Virus record (IMG/VR): IMGVR_UViG_3300024518_001461
Location: 1-40,154 of that record
DNA length: 40,154 bases
Direction: 5' to 3' (one strand)
DNA from: a virus
Part shown: piece after piece, positions 24,742 to 31,103 of the stretch
How positions within the stretch are numbered: the stretch's first letter is position 1
How the letters are laid out: each line of letters starts with the position of its first letter
Position numbers and translations under genes: made by a program
Notes under the pieces: generated by a model
Told to the model about the DNA's origin: nothing
Seen by the model: the letters and a program-made list of their open reading frames with translations, nothing else
Database searches by the model: none

Positions 24742-25104
24742 GTGATCCAACCATGGATGATACGTTTCGCCGTAATTGCCGTAATTAGTTTCGCCATTTT
24801 CGGCGCAGGCTATCAGGTTAAGTCATGGATGGTGAAATCCGAGCTTGCAGATGCATTGCAGGAGCAAAAAACCGCGTTTGAACTGTTGGACGCTGAGCGG
24901 TTACTCAAGGCAACCGATCTTGAAGACCAACTCGCAGAAGCCCGCCAAAAGAAAGAGATTCGTTATGTTGAAAAACAGAAGATCATTAACCGCCCTGTGT
25001 ATCGTGAGTGCAAGCTTGATGCTGACGGGGTGCAGTTCATCGGGAAGCAGATTAACGAAACTAACACCGCCCGCGAACATGCTTACGGCTTGCGAGCGGA
25101 TTAA
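24742..25104 (+). CDS. inner-membrane spanin (Rz-like)
   Basis: After a short N-terminus the protein has one membrane helix (MIRFAVIAVISFAIFGAGYQ) and a long charged periplasmic coiled coil (residues about 30-80), the layout of i-spanins. The GTG at 24742, one base after the previous stop, is favoured for coupling; ATG at 24757 and TTG at 24718 are alternatives. The lipoprotein partner is encoded inside it in another frame. Together they would fuse the inner and outer membranes at the end of lysis. Confidence 0.75.
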   Translation: MIQPWMIRFAVIAVISFAIFGAGYQVKSWMVKSELADALQEQKTAFELLDAERLLKATDLEDQLAEARQKKEIRYVEKQKIINRPVYRECKLDADGVQFIGKQINETNTAREHAYGLRAD

Positions 25105-25216
25105 CCCGTTAATGGGTGATAGTATGGGTGGTTTGCTTGATGCGCATTCTATGCTATTAGATAAGTATCAGGCTTGCATGTTACGACACGCGGCTTTGAG
25201 TGGGTGGGTAAAATAA
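24965..25216 (+). CDS. outer-membrane spanin lipoprotein (Rz1-like), overlapping Rz
   Basis: The ATG at 24965 opens a signal peptide (RRSLTALCIVSASLMLTGCS) with the lipobox LTGC; Cys23 would be lipidated. The mature part is 61 residues. The gene begins inside the Rz-like frame, shifted by +1, and runs 112 bases past it, a typical overlapped Rz/Rz1 arrangement. A frame extends further upstream without a signal, so 24965 is the clear start. Confidence 0.82.
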   Translation: MLKNRRSLTALCIVSASLMLTGCSSSGSRLTKLTPPANMLTACERINPLMGDSMGGLLDAHSMLLDKYQACMLRHAALSGWVK

Positions 25217-25326
25217 ACAATTCATGCTTGCGAGTAAGGCGGCAGTTATTAGCTTGAAAAAAATTGGGCTTTCAATTAGCTCTTTGGTTGTGTATGTTAA
25301 ACCTTGCCAAGATAGGGAGATTTAAT

Positions 25327-25530
25327 ATGGCTTTAATAATTACACCACCAGAAACACTTGAAGAGGCGGAACTTATAATTAGCGGCTTGTTTAAACAGCT
25401 AGAAGGGCTTAATGATTATAAAAAAACCCATAAAATAACCCTTAAAATGAGGTTATACGAGTTCGAGTTTGCACACGGGATGATTATGGGCTTTCTAGCG
25501 GCATGTTTAGCCGACCTTTTTACAGCATAA
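25327..25530 (+). CDS. small hypothetical protein (67 aa), last rightward gene
   Basis: The start at 25327 follows AGGGAGA, 7 bases upstream, which beats the in-frame ATG at 25264. The product begins MALIITPPETLEEAELIISG, is helical, and has a hydrophobic segment near the C-terminus (GMIMGFLAACLADLF) that may sit in the membrane. It is the last gene before the convergent junction. The 110 bases before it hold only an imperfect TTGAAA/TTTCAA inverted repeat. The function is unknown. Confidence 0.65.
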   Translation: MALIITPPETLEEAELIISGLFKQLEGLNDYKKTHKITLKMRLYEFEFAHGMIMGFLAACLADLFTA

Positions 25531-25751
25531 CCACCTCATTCTATGTTATTTTGAGTGGCTGGACTCCCGGCGAATAAAGTGCTAAAATCTACCGATCAGG
25601 TTCGTAAAGAGTATCTTGGTTAGGATTCACCTGTTATTGACCTAATCACTTGGACGAGAGGTTTTCAGGGAGCCTCTGAATAGGACGCGTGATGGCGGAT
25701 TCTGACCCTTTAAGCTAAAGAATCGCTACTACTATTTGACTTGATAAAGAA

Positions 25752-25784
25752 AAACCCGCCAAGTGCATTTAAACTAGCGGGTTT
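25752..25784 (-). terminator. terminator for leftward transcription (bidirectional stem)
   Basis: AAACCCGC (25752-25759) pairs with GCGGGTTT (25777-25784) around a 17-base loop. Read leftward, the stem is followed by a T-rich stretch (GCGGGTTTTTCTTT), so it should end the long - strand early operon. Read rightward the T-run is only three bases, so it would be weaker for the late operon. Confidence 0.75.
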
Positions 25785-25830
25785 CTACACTCAGCGATCA
25801 ACCTGAGCGGCCTGTTGTCAGGTCTTAGAA

Positions 25831-25860
25831 GGCCGCCACGTGCAAGCAGGGGCGGCGGCC
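25831..25860 (-). terminator. GC-rich hairpin after leftward operon
   Basis: GGCCGCC (25831-25837) pairs with GGCGGCC (25854-25860), with a 16-base loop. It lies just downstream of the last leftward gene but has no clear T-run on either side. It may slow polymerase ahead of the stronger terminator at 25752-25784 or protect the mRNA 3' end. Confidence 0.45.
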
Positions 25861-25900
25861 ATAGTAAACTTATTATACACGAACACCCGCAATCGTAAAG

Positions 25901-26050
25901 CTATTTCACCCTCACACACCGCGCCATAACAGGCTGATTCACTTCTTTCATTATATGCAGCCGCTTCCGGCATTCCTGCAAACTATCAAACCGCGCCATT
26001 TCTTGCGGCTCAGTGGCTCCGAAGAATAGCATTAATAGGGCGTATGTCAT
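25901..26050 (-). CDS. small hypothetical protein (49 aa), end of leftward operon
   Basis: The ATG (complement of 26048-26050) follows GAGGAGTAG. The product begins MTYALLMLFFGATEPQEMAR and continues with FDSLQECRKRLH and a terminal MARCVRV. The hydrophobic start and two conserved-looking cysteines resemble small phage proteins that are secreted or membrane-anchored. The family has no function that I know. It lies 3 bases beyond the neighbouring gene's stop. Confidence 0.6.
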   Translation of the reverse strand: MTYALLMLFFGATEPQEMARFDSLQECRKRLHIMKEVNQPVMARCVRVK

Positions 26051-26053
26051 GAT

Positions 26054-26290
26054 CTACTCCTCGCCCGCCAAGGCATTTTTTGCTATATTCCACGTTGCGC
26101 TCAACTCCACACCGCTAGGCATAATAATCTCCTGATGCTTCTTAATATTCTGCAAAGCTTCCGCCAACTCCTCCTCACGCTTCTCAGCGGCTTCAAGGGC
26201 GGTTAGGAGGATATGAGATGCTTCTATAACTTCCATCATACATCCGTTAATAACCATCTCCCGCAATTCCTTAATCGCATTATCTGTCAT
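26054..26290 (-). CDS. hypothetical helical protein (78 aa)
   Basis: The product is a mainly helical, acidic protein (EVIEASHILLTALEAAEKRE, EELAEALQNIKKH) that reads as a coiled coil in residues about 22-55. It overlaps the next upstream gene by 4 bases in the leftward operon. The function is unknown; the LTALEAAEKREEELAEAL pattern is common in phage accessory proteins. Confidence 0.65.
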   Translation of the reverse strand: MTDNAIKELREMVINGCMMEVIEASHILLTALEAAEKREEELAEALQNIKKHQEIIMPSGVELSATWNIAKNALAGEE

Positions 26291-26547
26291 TGGTTTGCCT
26301 CATAATTCTTTGTTTGCGCCTTAAATAACGCAATGCGCGTGGCGTTGTAATTCTTATCTGCGTTTAAATGAGCTGTCTTTTTGCATTTAGGCATGTTTAT
26401 AATATCACGTGGGAAAAACCACCTTTTGCTTACCGCCCTCAATCGTTTTTTGTACTTCTCAATAAGTGGCGCATCAATAGGCTCTCGCTTATGGCAAACC
26501 GTAAAAGCGTCACTATCGCTATATATAGGTGATTTACTAGGCAGCAT
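26287..26547 (-). CDS. basic hypothetical protein (86 aa)
   Basis: The start at 26547 (MLPSKSPIYSDSDAF) follows GAGGTGG and overlaps the upstream stop, so the longer frame to 26595 is rejected. The product is strongly basic (EKYKKRLRAVSKRW, PKCKKTAH) and may bind nucleic acid. No domain is recognised. It is coupled to both neighbours. Confidence 0.6.
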   Translation of the reverse strand: MLPSKSPIYSDSDAFTVCHKREPIDAPLIEKYKKRLRAVSKRWFFPRDIINMPKCKKTAHLNADKNYNATRIALFKAQTKNYEANQ

Positions 26548-27161
26548 CACGCCACCTCGCTTAGGGGTTGGGGTAGGTCGCCTAGTGGTTTCCACAATGT
26601 AGGTGCTAGCGGTTGCTCAAAGTCAGAATCATGCTTAAACCACCAATCAGGCATTGTACTGCCACCATCATCCCATCCATCAGTATATCCTCCGCCATAA
26701 CAAGCTATATAGACACCTTCGTTTGTCTCGAAACCTAGATGCTCACACCATGCACCATAGATAGTCAATCGTCCCTCCCCTAGATGGTATTCATCAGAAG
26801 AATGACTATGCTTCACAAGAATTTGGCTACCATCCTTCGGCGCTGATTCTATCGGCAACCACCCACCGCCTAGATGCGGCTTTAGGGCTTCTTTAACACC
26901 TCTTATGGCCGCCCGAACATTATCTAAGTTTGCATCTATACCTACAAAATCTGGTGTAGAAATATAGCCTGTACAGTCATGTATAGTTTCGAGCTGATTA
27001 AACATAATTTCCAAATCATCCAAAGCACCCACCAACTCCGCATCGTTAAGGGGGTGCTGGGATGGGGTGGCGCGGGTGCTTTTCGTTGTGTAATTTGTAC
27101 CATAACGGGCATTAAACTCGCGCAACTTTCCGTCTATAAAGGTCTCTGTGTTATCTGTCAT
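26547..27161 (-). CDS. DUF551-domain protein
   Basis: The start at 27161 (MTDNTETFIDGKLREF) has AGGA 9 bases upstream; 27170 would add MKK. Residues about 110-200 (GGWLPIESAPKDGSQILVKH through TLWKPLGDLPQPL) are a DUF551 domain, common in phage genomes next to short early genes and of unknown function. The N-terminal 100 residues are helical. The domain carries many Gly, Trp and Tyr residues (CYGGGYTDGWDDGG). Confidence 0.75.
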   Translation of the reverse strand: MTDNTETFIDGKLREFNARYGTNYTTKSTRATPSQHPLNDAELVGALDDLEIMFNQLETIHDCTGYISTPDFVGIDANLDNVRAAIRGVKEALKPHLGGGWLPIESAPKDGSQILVKHSHSSDEYHLGEGRLTIYGAWCEHLGFETNEGVYIACYGGGYTDGWDDGGSTMPDWWFKHDSDFEQPLAPTLWKPLGDLPQPLSEVA

Positions 27162-27166
27162 TTTTT

Positions 27167-27343
27167 TCATCCTATATATTGCGAGGGAATCTTCTGTATC
27201 ACCCCTCCTTTGGTTACTCTAATCACCACCTCTTCCGTGTGGATTAATATCCCGCAGCGCTTGCATCTCCGGCGGCGTAATGGCAAACCATCATCCATCT
27301 TTTCGGTTTGCACGACTTCGGTTTCAGTATGTAGGCAGTTCAT
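27167..27343 (-). CDS. small NrdR-like zinc-ribbon protein (58 aa)
   Basis: This frame reads MNCLHTETEVVQTEKMDDGL, then PLRRRRCKRCGILIHTEEVV. The LRRRRCKRCG plus a following HTEE is the C-terminal half of the NrdR-type zinc ribbon (RRRR-x-CxxCG-xRFTTYE); Cys3 and His5 would replace the usual CPxC. It lacks the ATP-cone of full NrdR. Both ends overlap the neighbouring genes. In the family the ribbon binds DNA near ribonucleotide reductase genes; here it may act as a small regulator. Not confirmed. Confidence 0.6.
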   Translation of the reverse strand: MNCLHTETEVVQTEKMDDGLPLRRRRCKRCGILIHTEEVVIRVTKGGVIQKIPSQYIG

Positions 27344-27525
27344 TAAAAATCCCCCCTAACCTTAAAACACGACATGCATATAGCCTTCAAGTGCGTCATG
27401 TACATTGTATAATCACCGCACTCACAAGGGATTGGCGCATCTCCGTCTATCGCGACCTCAGTATCACTCATTTCAGAATCATCTAACATTCGGTAGGTGT
27501 TTAGGTCTATGATTTCTGCTGTCAT
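27343..27525 (-). CDS. small zinc-finger-like protein (60 aa)
   Basis: Cys residues in PCECGDYTMYMTHLKAICMSC form two CxC/CxxC pairs (residues about 34-54), a probable zinc ribbon. The N-terminus (MTAEIIDLNTYRMLDDSEMS) is acidic. The DLNTYR opening is a recurrent start in small phage proteins. It overlaps both neighbours by a few bases and follows a second zinc-ribbon gene, so this pair may work together. Confidence 0.65.
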   Translation of the reverse strand: MTAEIIDLNTYRMLDDSEMSDTEVAIDGDAPIPCECGDYTMYMTHLKAICMSCFKVRGDF

Positions 27526-27671
27526 TTTAACCGATCCACCTTATTTAGAAGGTTATTTAATATGGATTTAGTTTCTTCAAGCCTACGTATTTGCCAAAAA
27601 ATTACTAGGCAAGGCGGCCCAGCGAATACTAGTAAAAGTAAAATCGCTAACGCTAAGGTTCCAATGCTCAT
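27522..27671 (-). CDS. small single-pass membrane protein (49 aa)
   Basis: Reading the gap between annotated frames gives MSIGTLALAILLLLVFAGPP followed by CLVIFW and a charged helix (QIRRLEETKSILNNLLNKVD). Residues 4-26 are one membrane helix; the tail is a short coiled coil. Both ends are coupled by 4-base overlaps (ATGA). It lies directly after a lipoprotein gene, which recalls a two-component envelope complex such as a spanin pair. Confidence 0.6.
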   Translation of the reverse strand: MSIGTLALAILLLLVFAGPPCLVIFWQIRRLEETKSILNNLLNKVDRLK

Positions 27672-27841
27672 TTATCCATCTCGCTTCTAACTTTGTTTTT
27701 CCGTGCTTCGGTTCTTATACCGTTATAGTCGATGTCATCACTGCTATGGTAAATCCATTCCGATACATCCGCCTTACTGCTCTTGCACCCTGTGAGGGCT
27801 AGTAAAAGCAATATTGCGAGGACGTATAGGGCGGCTTTCAT
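27668..27841 (-). CDS. small lipoprotein (57 aa)
   Basis: The frame reads MKAALYVLAILLLLALTGC with a perfect lipobox (LTGC, Cys19), then a polar 38-residue mature part (KSSKADVSEWIYHSSDDIDY). The start overlaps the upstream stop region and the end overlaps the next gene. A small early-expressed lipoprotein is a known design for superinfection exclusion or receptor blocking (as in T5 Llp); that role is inferred. Confidence 0.68.
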   Translation of the reverse strand: MKAALYVLAILLLLALTGCKSSKADVSEWIYHSSDDIDYNGIRTEARKNKVRSEMDK

Positions 27842-28330
27842 TTAGTCATCAATAACTTGCGGCTTGCTCACGACATCAATGTCGTTAGCAGATTTGATCG
27901 CTATTTTTACTCGTTCGCCTTTGTGGGTGGCGCGGTTGAAGTAAACATCAAAGTTTTTATCAAGCGCCCAACGAAAGCTGCTTAAACCCTCCTCAACAGA
28001 AAGATCGTAGCATTCCCCTGTATGGTCTGCATATAGATACTCAACATTTATATCAGCGCTGTAATGCGCAGCTATTAGCCTTTTAAGCGCCTCCACTTCC
28101 GCATCACTCATATCTGGCTTTGGGTGGAGTGGTAGGGCGGGGAGGGCTGCTGCTATAGCGCCATTGCAAATCATCCACACATAGCCATCTTTGTAAGATC
28201 GCCAACTCTTTAACGTATGATGTGTTTCTTGAGCCATTTCAATCATATCATTTATAGCGGGGTCGTTCAAATCTTCATGCCAAATAACCGTACATAGCTT
28301 GCCGTTGATCGTTTCAATAGTCGTTTTCAT
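27842..28330 (-). CDS. hypothetical protein (162 aa)
   Basis: The N-terminus is beta-rich (MKTTIETINGKLCTVIWHED). A central hydrophobic stretch (MICNGAIAAALPALPLHPKP) joins a helix (SDAEVEALKRLIAAHYSAD). The C-terminal third is acidic and aromatic (DNFDVYFNRATHKGERVKIA pattern). The stop lies one base from the next start. No family is recognised. Confidence 0.6.
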   Translation of the reverse strand: MKTTIETINGKLCTVIWHEDLNDPAINDMIEMAQETHHTLKSWRSYKDGYVWMICNGAIAAALPALPLHPKPDMSDAEVEALKRLIAAHYSADINVEYLYADHTGECYDLSVEEGLSSFRWALDKNFDVYFNRATHKGERVKIAIKSANDIDVVSKPQVIDD

Positions 28331-28518
28331 TACTGGTACTCACTGCAATGTAAAACCGATTGCAGCCCCTTATCATACGTTTGATCGCATTGCAGCTTGA
28401 TCTCGTCATAATGACTAGAAACACCTGCATAAAACACCATATTCATAATCAGATTCGCCGCTAGAAATAGGCCGATAAGCGCTATTACTGGCATGAAGTT
28501 ACGGTTTAGGTAATCCAT
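28330..28518 (-). CDS. small membrane protein (62 aa)
   Basis: Residues about 9-31 (MPVIALIGLFLAANLIMNMV) form one membrane helix; the periplasmic-like tail has two cysteines (LQCDQTY, LHCSEY) that could form a disulfide. It is coupled to both neighbours by overlapping start and stop codons. This is the third short membrane or lipid-anchored gene within 1 kb, hinting at an envelope-directed cluster. Confidence 0.6.
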   Translation of the reverse strand: MDYLNRNFMPVIALIGLFLAANLIMNMVFYAGVSSHYDEIKLQCDQTYDKGLQSVLHCSEYQ

Positions 28519-28874
28519 TACACTTGCCCCCGATACATCATAGAAACGTCTTTCTCAACACCGTCATCTTCGCCGGGAAATTCAGCGTCAATCATAATAT
28601 CGCCATAGTAATCTGTTACCCAATCTAAGAACAGCTTACTTAACTCATTATCTAGCGTGTCATTAGCATCACTGCCAAGCACTTCCAATGAATCGCGGTA
28701 TGATTTTCCAACCTTATCGCTAACTGGATAGCTACGCGAGCGCTTTTCTAGCACCACCTGTAACTCTATTAGAGCTGGCATAGCGTTGTTGATGATCTTA
28801 TTTTTAGTTGAGCGAACCAGACCCAGTATATATTGCCTCTCGGCTGCTATTTCTTCGTGTGTTTCAAATGTCAT
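28518..28874 (-). CDS. hypothetical protein (118 aa)
   Basis: The product starts with MTFETHEEIAAERQYILGLV and is helical through residue 55, followed by an acidic C-terminal half (DTLDNELSKLFLDWVTDYYG). It begins 2 bases after the stop of the ATPase-like gene, so it is probably co-expressed with it from the promoter at 30093-30121. No domain is recognised. Confidence 0.62.
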   Translation of the reverse strand: MTFETHEEIAAERQYILGLVRSTKNKIINNAMPALIELQVVLEKRSRSYPVSDKVGKSYRDSLEVLGSDANDTLDNELSKLFLDWVTDYYGDIMIDAEFPGEDDGVEKDVSMMYRGQV

Positions 28875-28875
28875 T

Positions 28876-30066
28876 TTATGCCGCCTTACTGTATTTATTT
28901 TTCACGATTGAATTATTTAAATCTACGAGCCTTACAACTTGCTCGAATAAATAGTTCTGCATGGGTCTTTCGCAATCTCGGTAATGGTGCTTTAAATGAA
29001 CCCATTCCTCAATCAAAGTTGCTTTGAGCATTTCCAGACCACCCATAAGGAAGCATTTCTCAGATAAGAATATTACACCACCCGCCGCCTGACCTAGTGC
29101 ATCATTTTTTAAGATACTTACCGTTCTAATCGGGAACTCATCCACCATAAACCCCGCCATTTTCACTGAAAATATAGCATCATTAAGAATCTCTTTCTGA
29201 TATTCGTTAAGCGTAAAATCTACTAACGGCGCTGCTGGCTCATTGCGCTCCATGTAACTTAAAAGGTAAGCATTATTACACAAATCTCTATTAGCCCTCG
29301 CCACCTCCATAAACTCAAGGCTTGGGGAAATACTGCAATAATCGAAATCAATACGTGACTCGAACACCCCCGTATCCGCTGTTACAATACTCCTCAAAAC
29401 CTCCTTATCAGTAACCTTCGCAATAATGTCTGCACATATTTTATATACTTGGTGGGTGTATTTTATTTGGCGATCTTCTGTTAAGTCACAATAACCAGTG
29501 GAGTCACTATAGGAATAAATACTTGGCATGCCCTCGTATTTCCAGACACAGACCCCTTTAGAAAAAAAGCTACCACCGCCATTATATATACCATCTGAAA
29601 TTGGCAGCCTCTCACCTATAAAAATTGAATCTCTGGCTTTATGGATACTTTCAATCTCACCACCAGCCACCACAACAAATGTTTTACCCTCAGTGTGTTC
29701 TGGTAAAGAATTTATAACACAAGCGCCTCCACCTTCATCCTTAGCATTTGAATACAACTCTCTATAAGCCATCCATGGCTCCCATGTTTTACCTAATTCA
29801 GTGGTAAAAGGTATTTGCTCCCCATTCATGGTAATAAAATCAAAAGATTTTCCCTTTAGTGTTACAGACTTCTTACCGAAGTGCATAACCTCACCATCCG
29901 AATAGATAGAGACTTTCGCACCTTGGCGGATTAAAATAGCAATGGCATATTTTAATCCTGTACCGAAAAACCCTATACAGGAATTATCACTCTTAACTGA
30001 TACGCCAAAACTTTTAATAAACTCAGGCTCTAGTATTCCAGTATTTTCAAAACTTATAAACTTCAT
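28876..30066 (-). CDS. putative permuted GHKL ATPase with degenerate zincin C-terminus
   Basis: The N-terminus has NTG (residues 8-10), then a lid-like FGVSVK and IGFFGTGLKYA (31-41), matching motifs I and II of Hsp90/MORC-type GHKL ATPases. The N-box-like ELYSNAKDEG lies after them (103-112), whereas normal GHKL proteins have it before; this implies a circular permutation. At the C-terminus LIEEWVHLKHH (351-361), preceded by GGVIFLSEK, looks like a metallopeptidase helix in which the first His of HExxH is Glu. I recall similar unnamed phage proteins. It has its own promoter and a strong GGAG site. Confidence 0.65.
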   Translation of the reverse strand: MKFISFENTGILEPEFIKSFGVSVKSDNSCIGFFGTGLKYAIAILIRQGAKVSIYSDGEVMHFGKKSVTLKGKSFDFITMNGEQIPFTTELGKTWEPWMAYRELYSNAKDEGGGACVINSLPEHTEGKTFVVVAGGEIESIHKARDSIFIGERLPISDGIYNGGGSFFSKGVCVWKYEGMPSIYSYSDSTGYCDLTEDRQIKYTHQVYKICADIIAKVTDKEVLRSIVTADTGVFESRIDFDYCSISPSLEFMEVARANRDLCNNAYLLSYMERNEPAAPLVDFTLNEYQKEILNDAIFSVKMAGFMVDEFPIRTVSILKNDALGQAAGGVIFLSEKCFLMGGLEMLKATLIEEWVHLKHHYRDCERPMQNYLFEQVVRLVDLNNSIVKNKYSKAA

Positions 30067-30092
30067 TGTTTTCTCCTTGTTTCCTTAATAGC

Positions 30093-30121
30093 ACTATATT
30101 CCAAAGATGAAACTAATGCAA
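30093..30121 (-). promoter_or_regulatory. leftward sigma-70-like promoter
   Basis: Read on the - strand: TTGCAT (complement of 30116-30121), 17-base spacer, TATAGT (complement of 30093-30098). The spacer holds TTAGTTTCA next to the -35. The transcript would begin near 30086 and lead into the ATPase-like gene. The same layout occurs at 31028-31056 and 39507-39535. Confidence 0.75.
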
Positions 30122-30126
30122 GGGGT

Positions 30127-30411
30127 TTATTTAACTGATTTCCACACTTCTGCATAATCAGGATGACCCCTATAGCCGCCATCAATATTGCCATCTATGT
30201 CGCGTGTAAATTGATCTTCTTTTGACCAGTTCACCAACCCCCGTACAGCAGACTCCCGCCTCCACTTTGCACGATCAAGCTCTGTTAGCGCCCTATCAAG
30301 TTCACATTGAGCGTAAATAACCTCAGTCTCTAAGGGAGTAGTGGCGGATGAGTCATATCGCCCGCCTTTCCGCATAGCGCTAATAACAGCATCTATCTTA
30401 TTATCAATCAT
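30127..30411 (-). CDS. hypothetical protein (94 aa)
   Basis: The product is charged and helical (SAMRKGGRYDSSATTPLETE, ELDRALTELDRAKWRRES) and ends with an aromatic acidic segment. The 60 bases after its stop hold the promoter for the ATPase-like gene, so it is the end of the second leftward unit. No family is recognised. Confidence 0.62.
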   Translation of the reverse strand: MIDNKIDAVISAMRKGGRYDSSATTPLETEVIYAQCELDRALTELDRAKWRRESAVRGLVNWSKEDQFTRDIDGNIDGGYRGHPDYAEVWKSVK

Positions 30412-30644
30412 TCAACCATCCCCCGTAATTCTTTCGCAATGGCGGTTTGTATTTTTCCGCACTCCTCCTTATTTCCGGAATGAACCTCAGAAACCGCAAG
30501 TATAACGCCCTCACTCTCAATCATCTCTATGGCGCGATTAAACCCAGCTTGGAATATTTTTAGTTCATTAAGATTGCTAAACTCATTTGGCGGTAAAGAA
30601 TACTTCCACGCGCGATACGCCTGTATATCGTTAGGTTTTGTCAT
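30408..30644 (-). CDS. hypothetical protein (78 aa)
   Basis: The start at 30644 (MTKPNDIQAYRAWKYSL) follows AGAGAGA; the longer frame to 30701 overlaps a neighbour and lacks a site. It reads as a helical protein with FQAGFNRAIEMIESEG and ends GKIQTAIAKELRGMVE. The YRAWKYS and FQAGF pattern occurs in small phage proteins of unknown function. It overlaps both neighbours. Confidence 0.6.
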   Translation of the reverse strand: MTKPNDIQAYRAWKYSLPPNEFSNLNELKIFQAGFNRAIEMIESEGVILAVSEVHSGNKEECGKIQTAIAKELRGMVE

Positions 30645-30783
30645 TGGCTTGTTCTCTCTTTGATTTATTGATTTTAGCGCGTACCCTTTTAAGTGCGGCA
30701 AAATAACCTCTTGGCGGGAAGTTGTTTTCTGTTATCTCCCACTCTATAGCCTCAAGAATACATTTAGCCTCTTTATCGGTCAT
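30631..30783 (-). CDS. small hypothetical protein (50 aa)
   Basis: Reading the gap between neighbours gives MTDKEAKCILEAIEWEITEN followed by NFPPRGYFAALKRVRAKINK and a basic tail. GTG at 30795 would add four residues and has GGGG upstream. The frame overlaps the next gene start by 14 bases. The charge pattern is that of a real coding frame. Confidence 0.55.
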   Translation of the reverse strand: MTDKEAKCILEAIEWEITENNFPPRGYFAALKRVRAKINKSKREQANDKT

Positions 30784-30798
30784 ATTTACATCCACAAC

Positions 30799-31002
30799 CT
30801 ACCCCTCTTTCTTTTCTAGTGCTTGTTTGGTGGTTGAGCCTATCTGTGTGTCTCCCACCATATCAGCAAGAGTTTCGATTGTACGTAAAGCCCCCTCCAA
30901 CTCTGCAATACGCGCCATCAGATCAATAATCAAATACTCATACAGCGCGGGGCTTCCCTCGGCCTTACAATCCTCAAATCGTTCTTCTAGGTTATTTGTC
31001 AT
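30799..31002 (-). CDS. hypothetical acidic helical protein (67 aa)
   Basis: The start at 31002 (MTNNLEERFEDCKAEG) follows AAGGAG, so the in-frame ATG at 31029, which lies in the promoter, is rejected. The product is acidic and helical with a leucine-rich centre (YLIIDLMARIAELEGALRTI). It is the first gene of the leftward unit opposite the putative regulator gene at 31104, the position that cro-like or N-like genes occupy. No motif supports either role. Confidence 0.6.
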   Translation of the reverse strand: MTNNLEERFEDCKAEGSPALYEYLIIDLMARIAELEGALRTIETLADMVGDTQIGSTTKQALEKKEG

Positions 31003-31027
31003 CTTTATCTCCTTATTGACTCCCGCC

Positions 31028-31056
31028 ACTATATTCCATAAATTAAACTAACACAA
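31028..31056 (-). promoter_or_regulatory. leftward promoter of divergent control region
   Basis: Read on the - strand: TTGTGT (complement of 31051-31056), 17-base spacer starting TAGTTT, then TATAGT (complement of 31028-31033). From the spacer on (TTAGTTT...GGAATATAGT) it closely copies the promoter at 30093-30121. It faces away from the rightward promoter at 31070-31097, and only 13 bases separate the two -35 boxes. Confidence 0.72.
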
Positions 31057-31069
31057 CAACATTACGCAC

Positions 31070-31097
31070 TTGAAACTAATTTAATCCACGCTATACT
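31070..31097 (+). promoter_or_regulatory. rightward promoter giving a leaderless transcript
   Basis: TTGAAA (31070-31075), 16-base spacer and TATACT (31092-31097). A start 6-7 bases beyond the -10 falls at 31103-31104, the A of the ATG at 31104. No ribosome binding site precedes that ATG, so the message is probably leaderless, as for lambda cI from PRM. The word TGAAACTAAT (31071-31080) overlaps the -35 and recurs at 30108-30117. Confidence 0.7.
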
Positions 31098-31103
31098 ACA
31101 CTC

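Larger units (their letters stand above)
25531..25900. other. hairpin-rich non-coding junction between convergent units
   Basis: No open frame of credible size exists here on either strand. Reading from the left: GGTTAGG (25618-25624) pairs with CCTAATC (25641-25647, one G-U); AGAGG/CCTCT flank a loop at 25657-25677; GATTC and GAATC enclose TTTA/TAAA near 25699-25726; then the terminator at 25752-25784, ACCTGA/TCAGGT at 25801-25823 and GGCCGCC/GGCGGCC at 25831-25860. The density of stems suggests a structured RNA of about 200 bases, perhaps a small RNA or a stabilised 3' end of the late transcript. Confidence 0.6.

Noticed and set aside
25531-25740. tRNA or tmRNA in the junction
   Set aside because: GGTTCG and GGATTC look like T-arm pieces, but no acceptor stem or anticodon arm can be paired around them.
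26979-27359. Forward frames opposite the leftward genes (also 30722-31051, 33500-33841, 34134-34448)
   Set aside because: They are opposite to recognisable genes, have odd composition and break operon direction. The 31104-31358 gene is kept because it has its own promoter and terminator and no gene opposite it.
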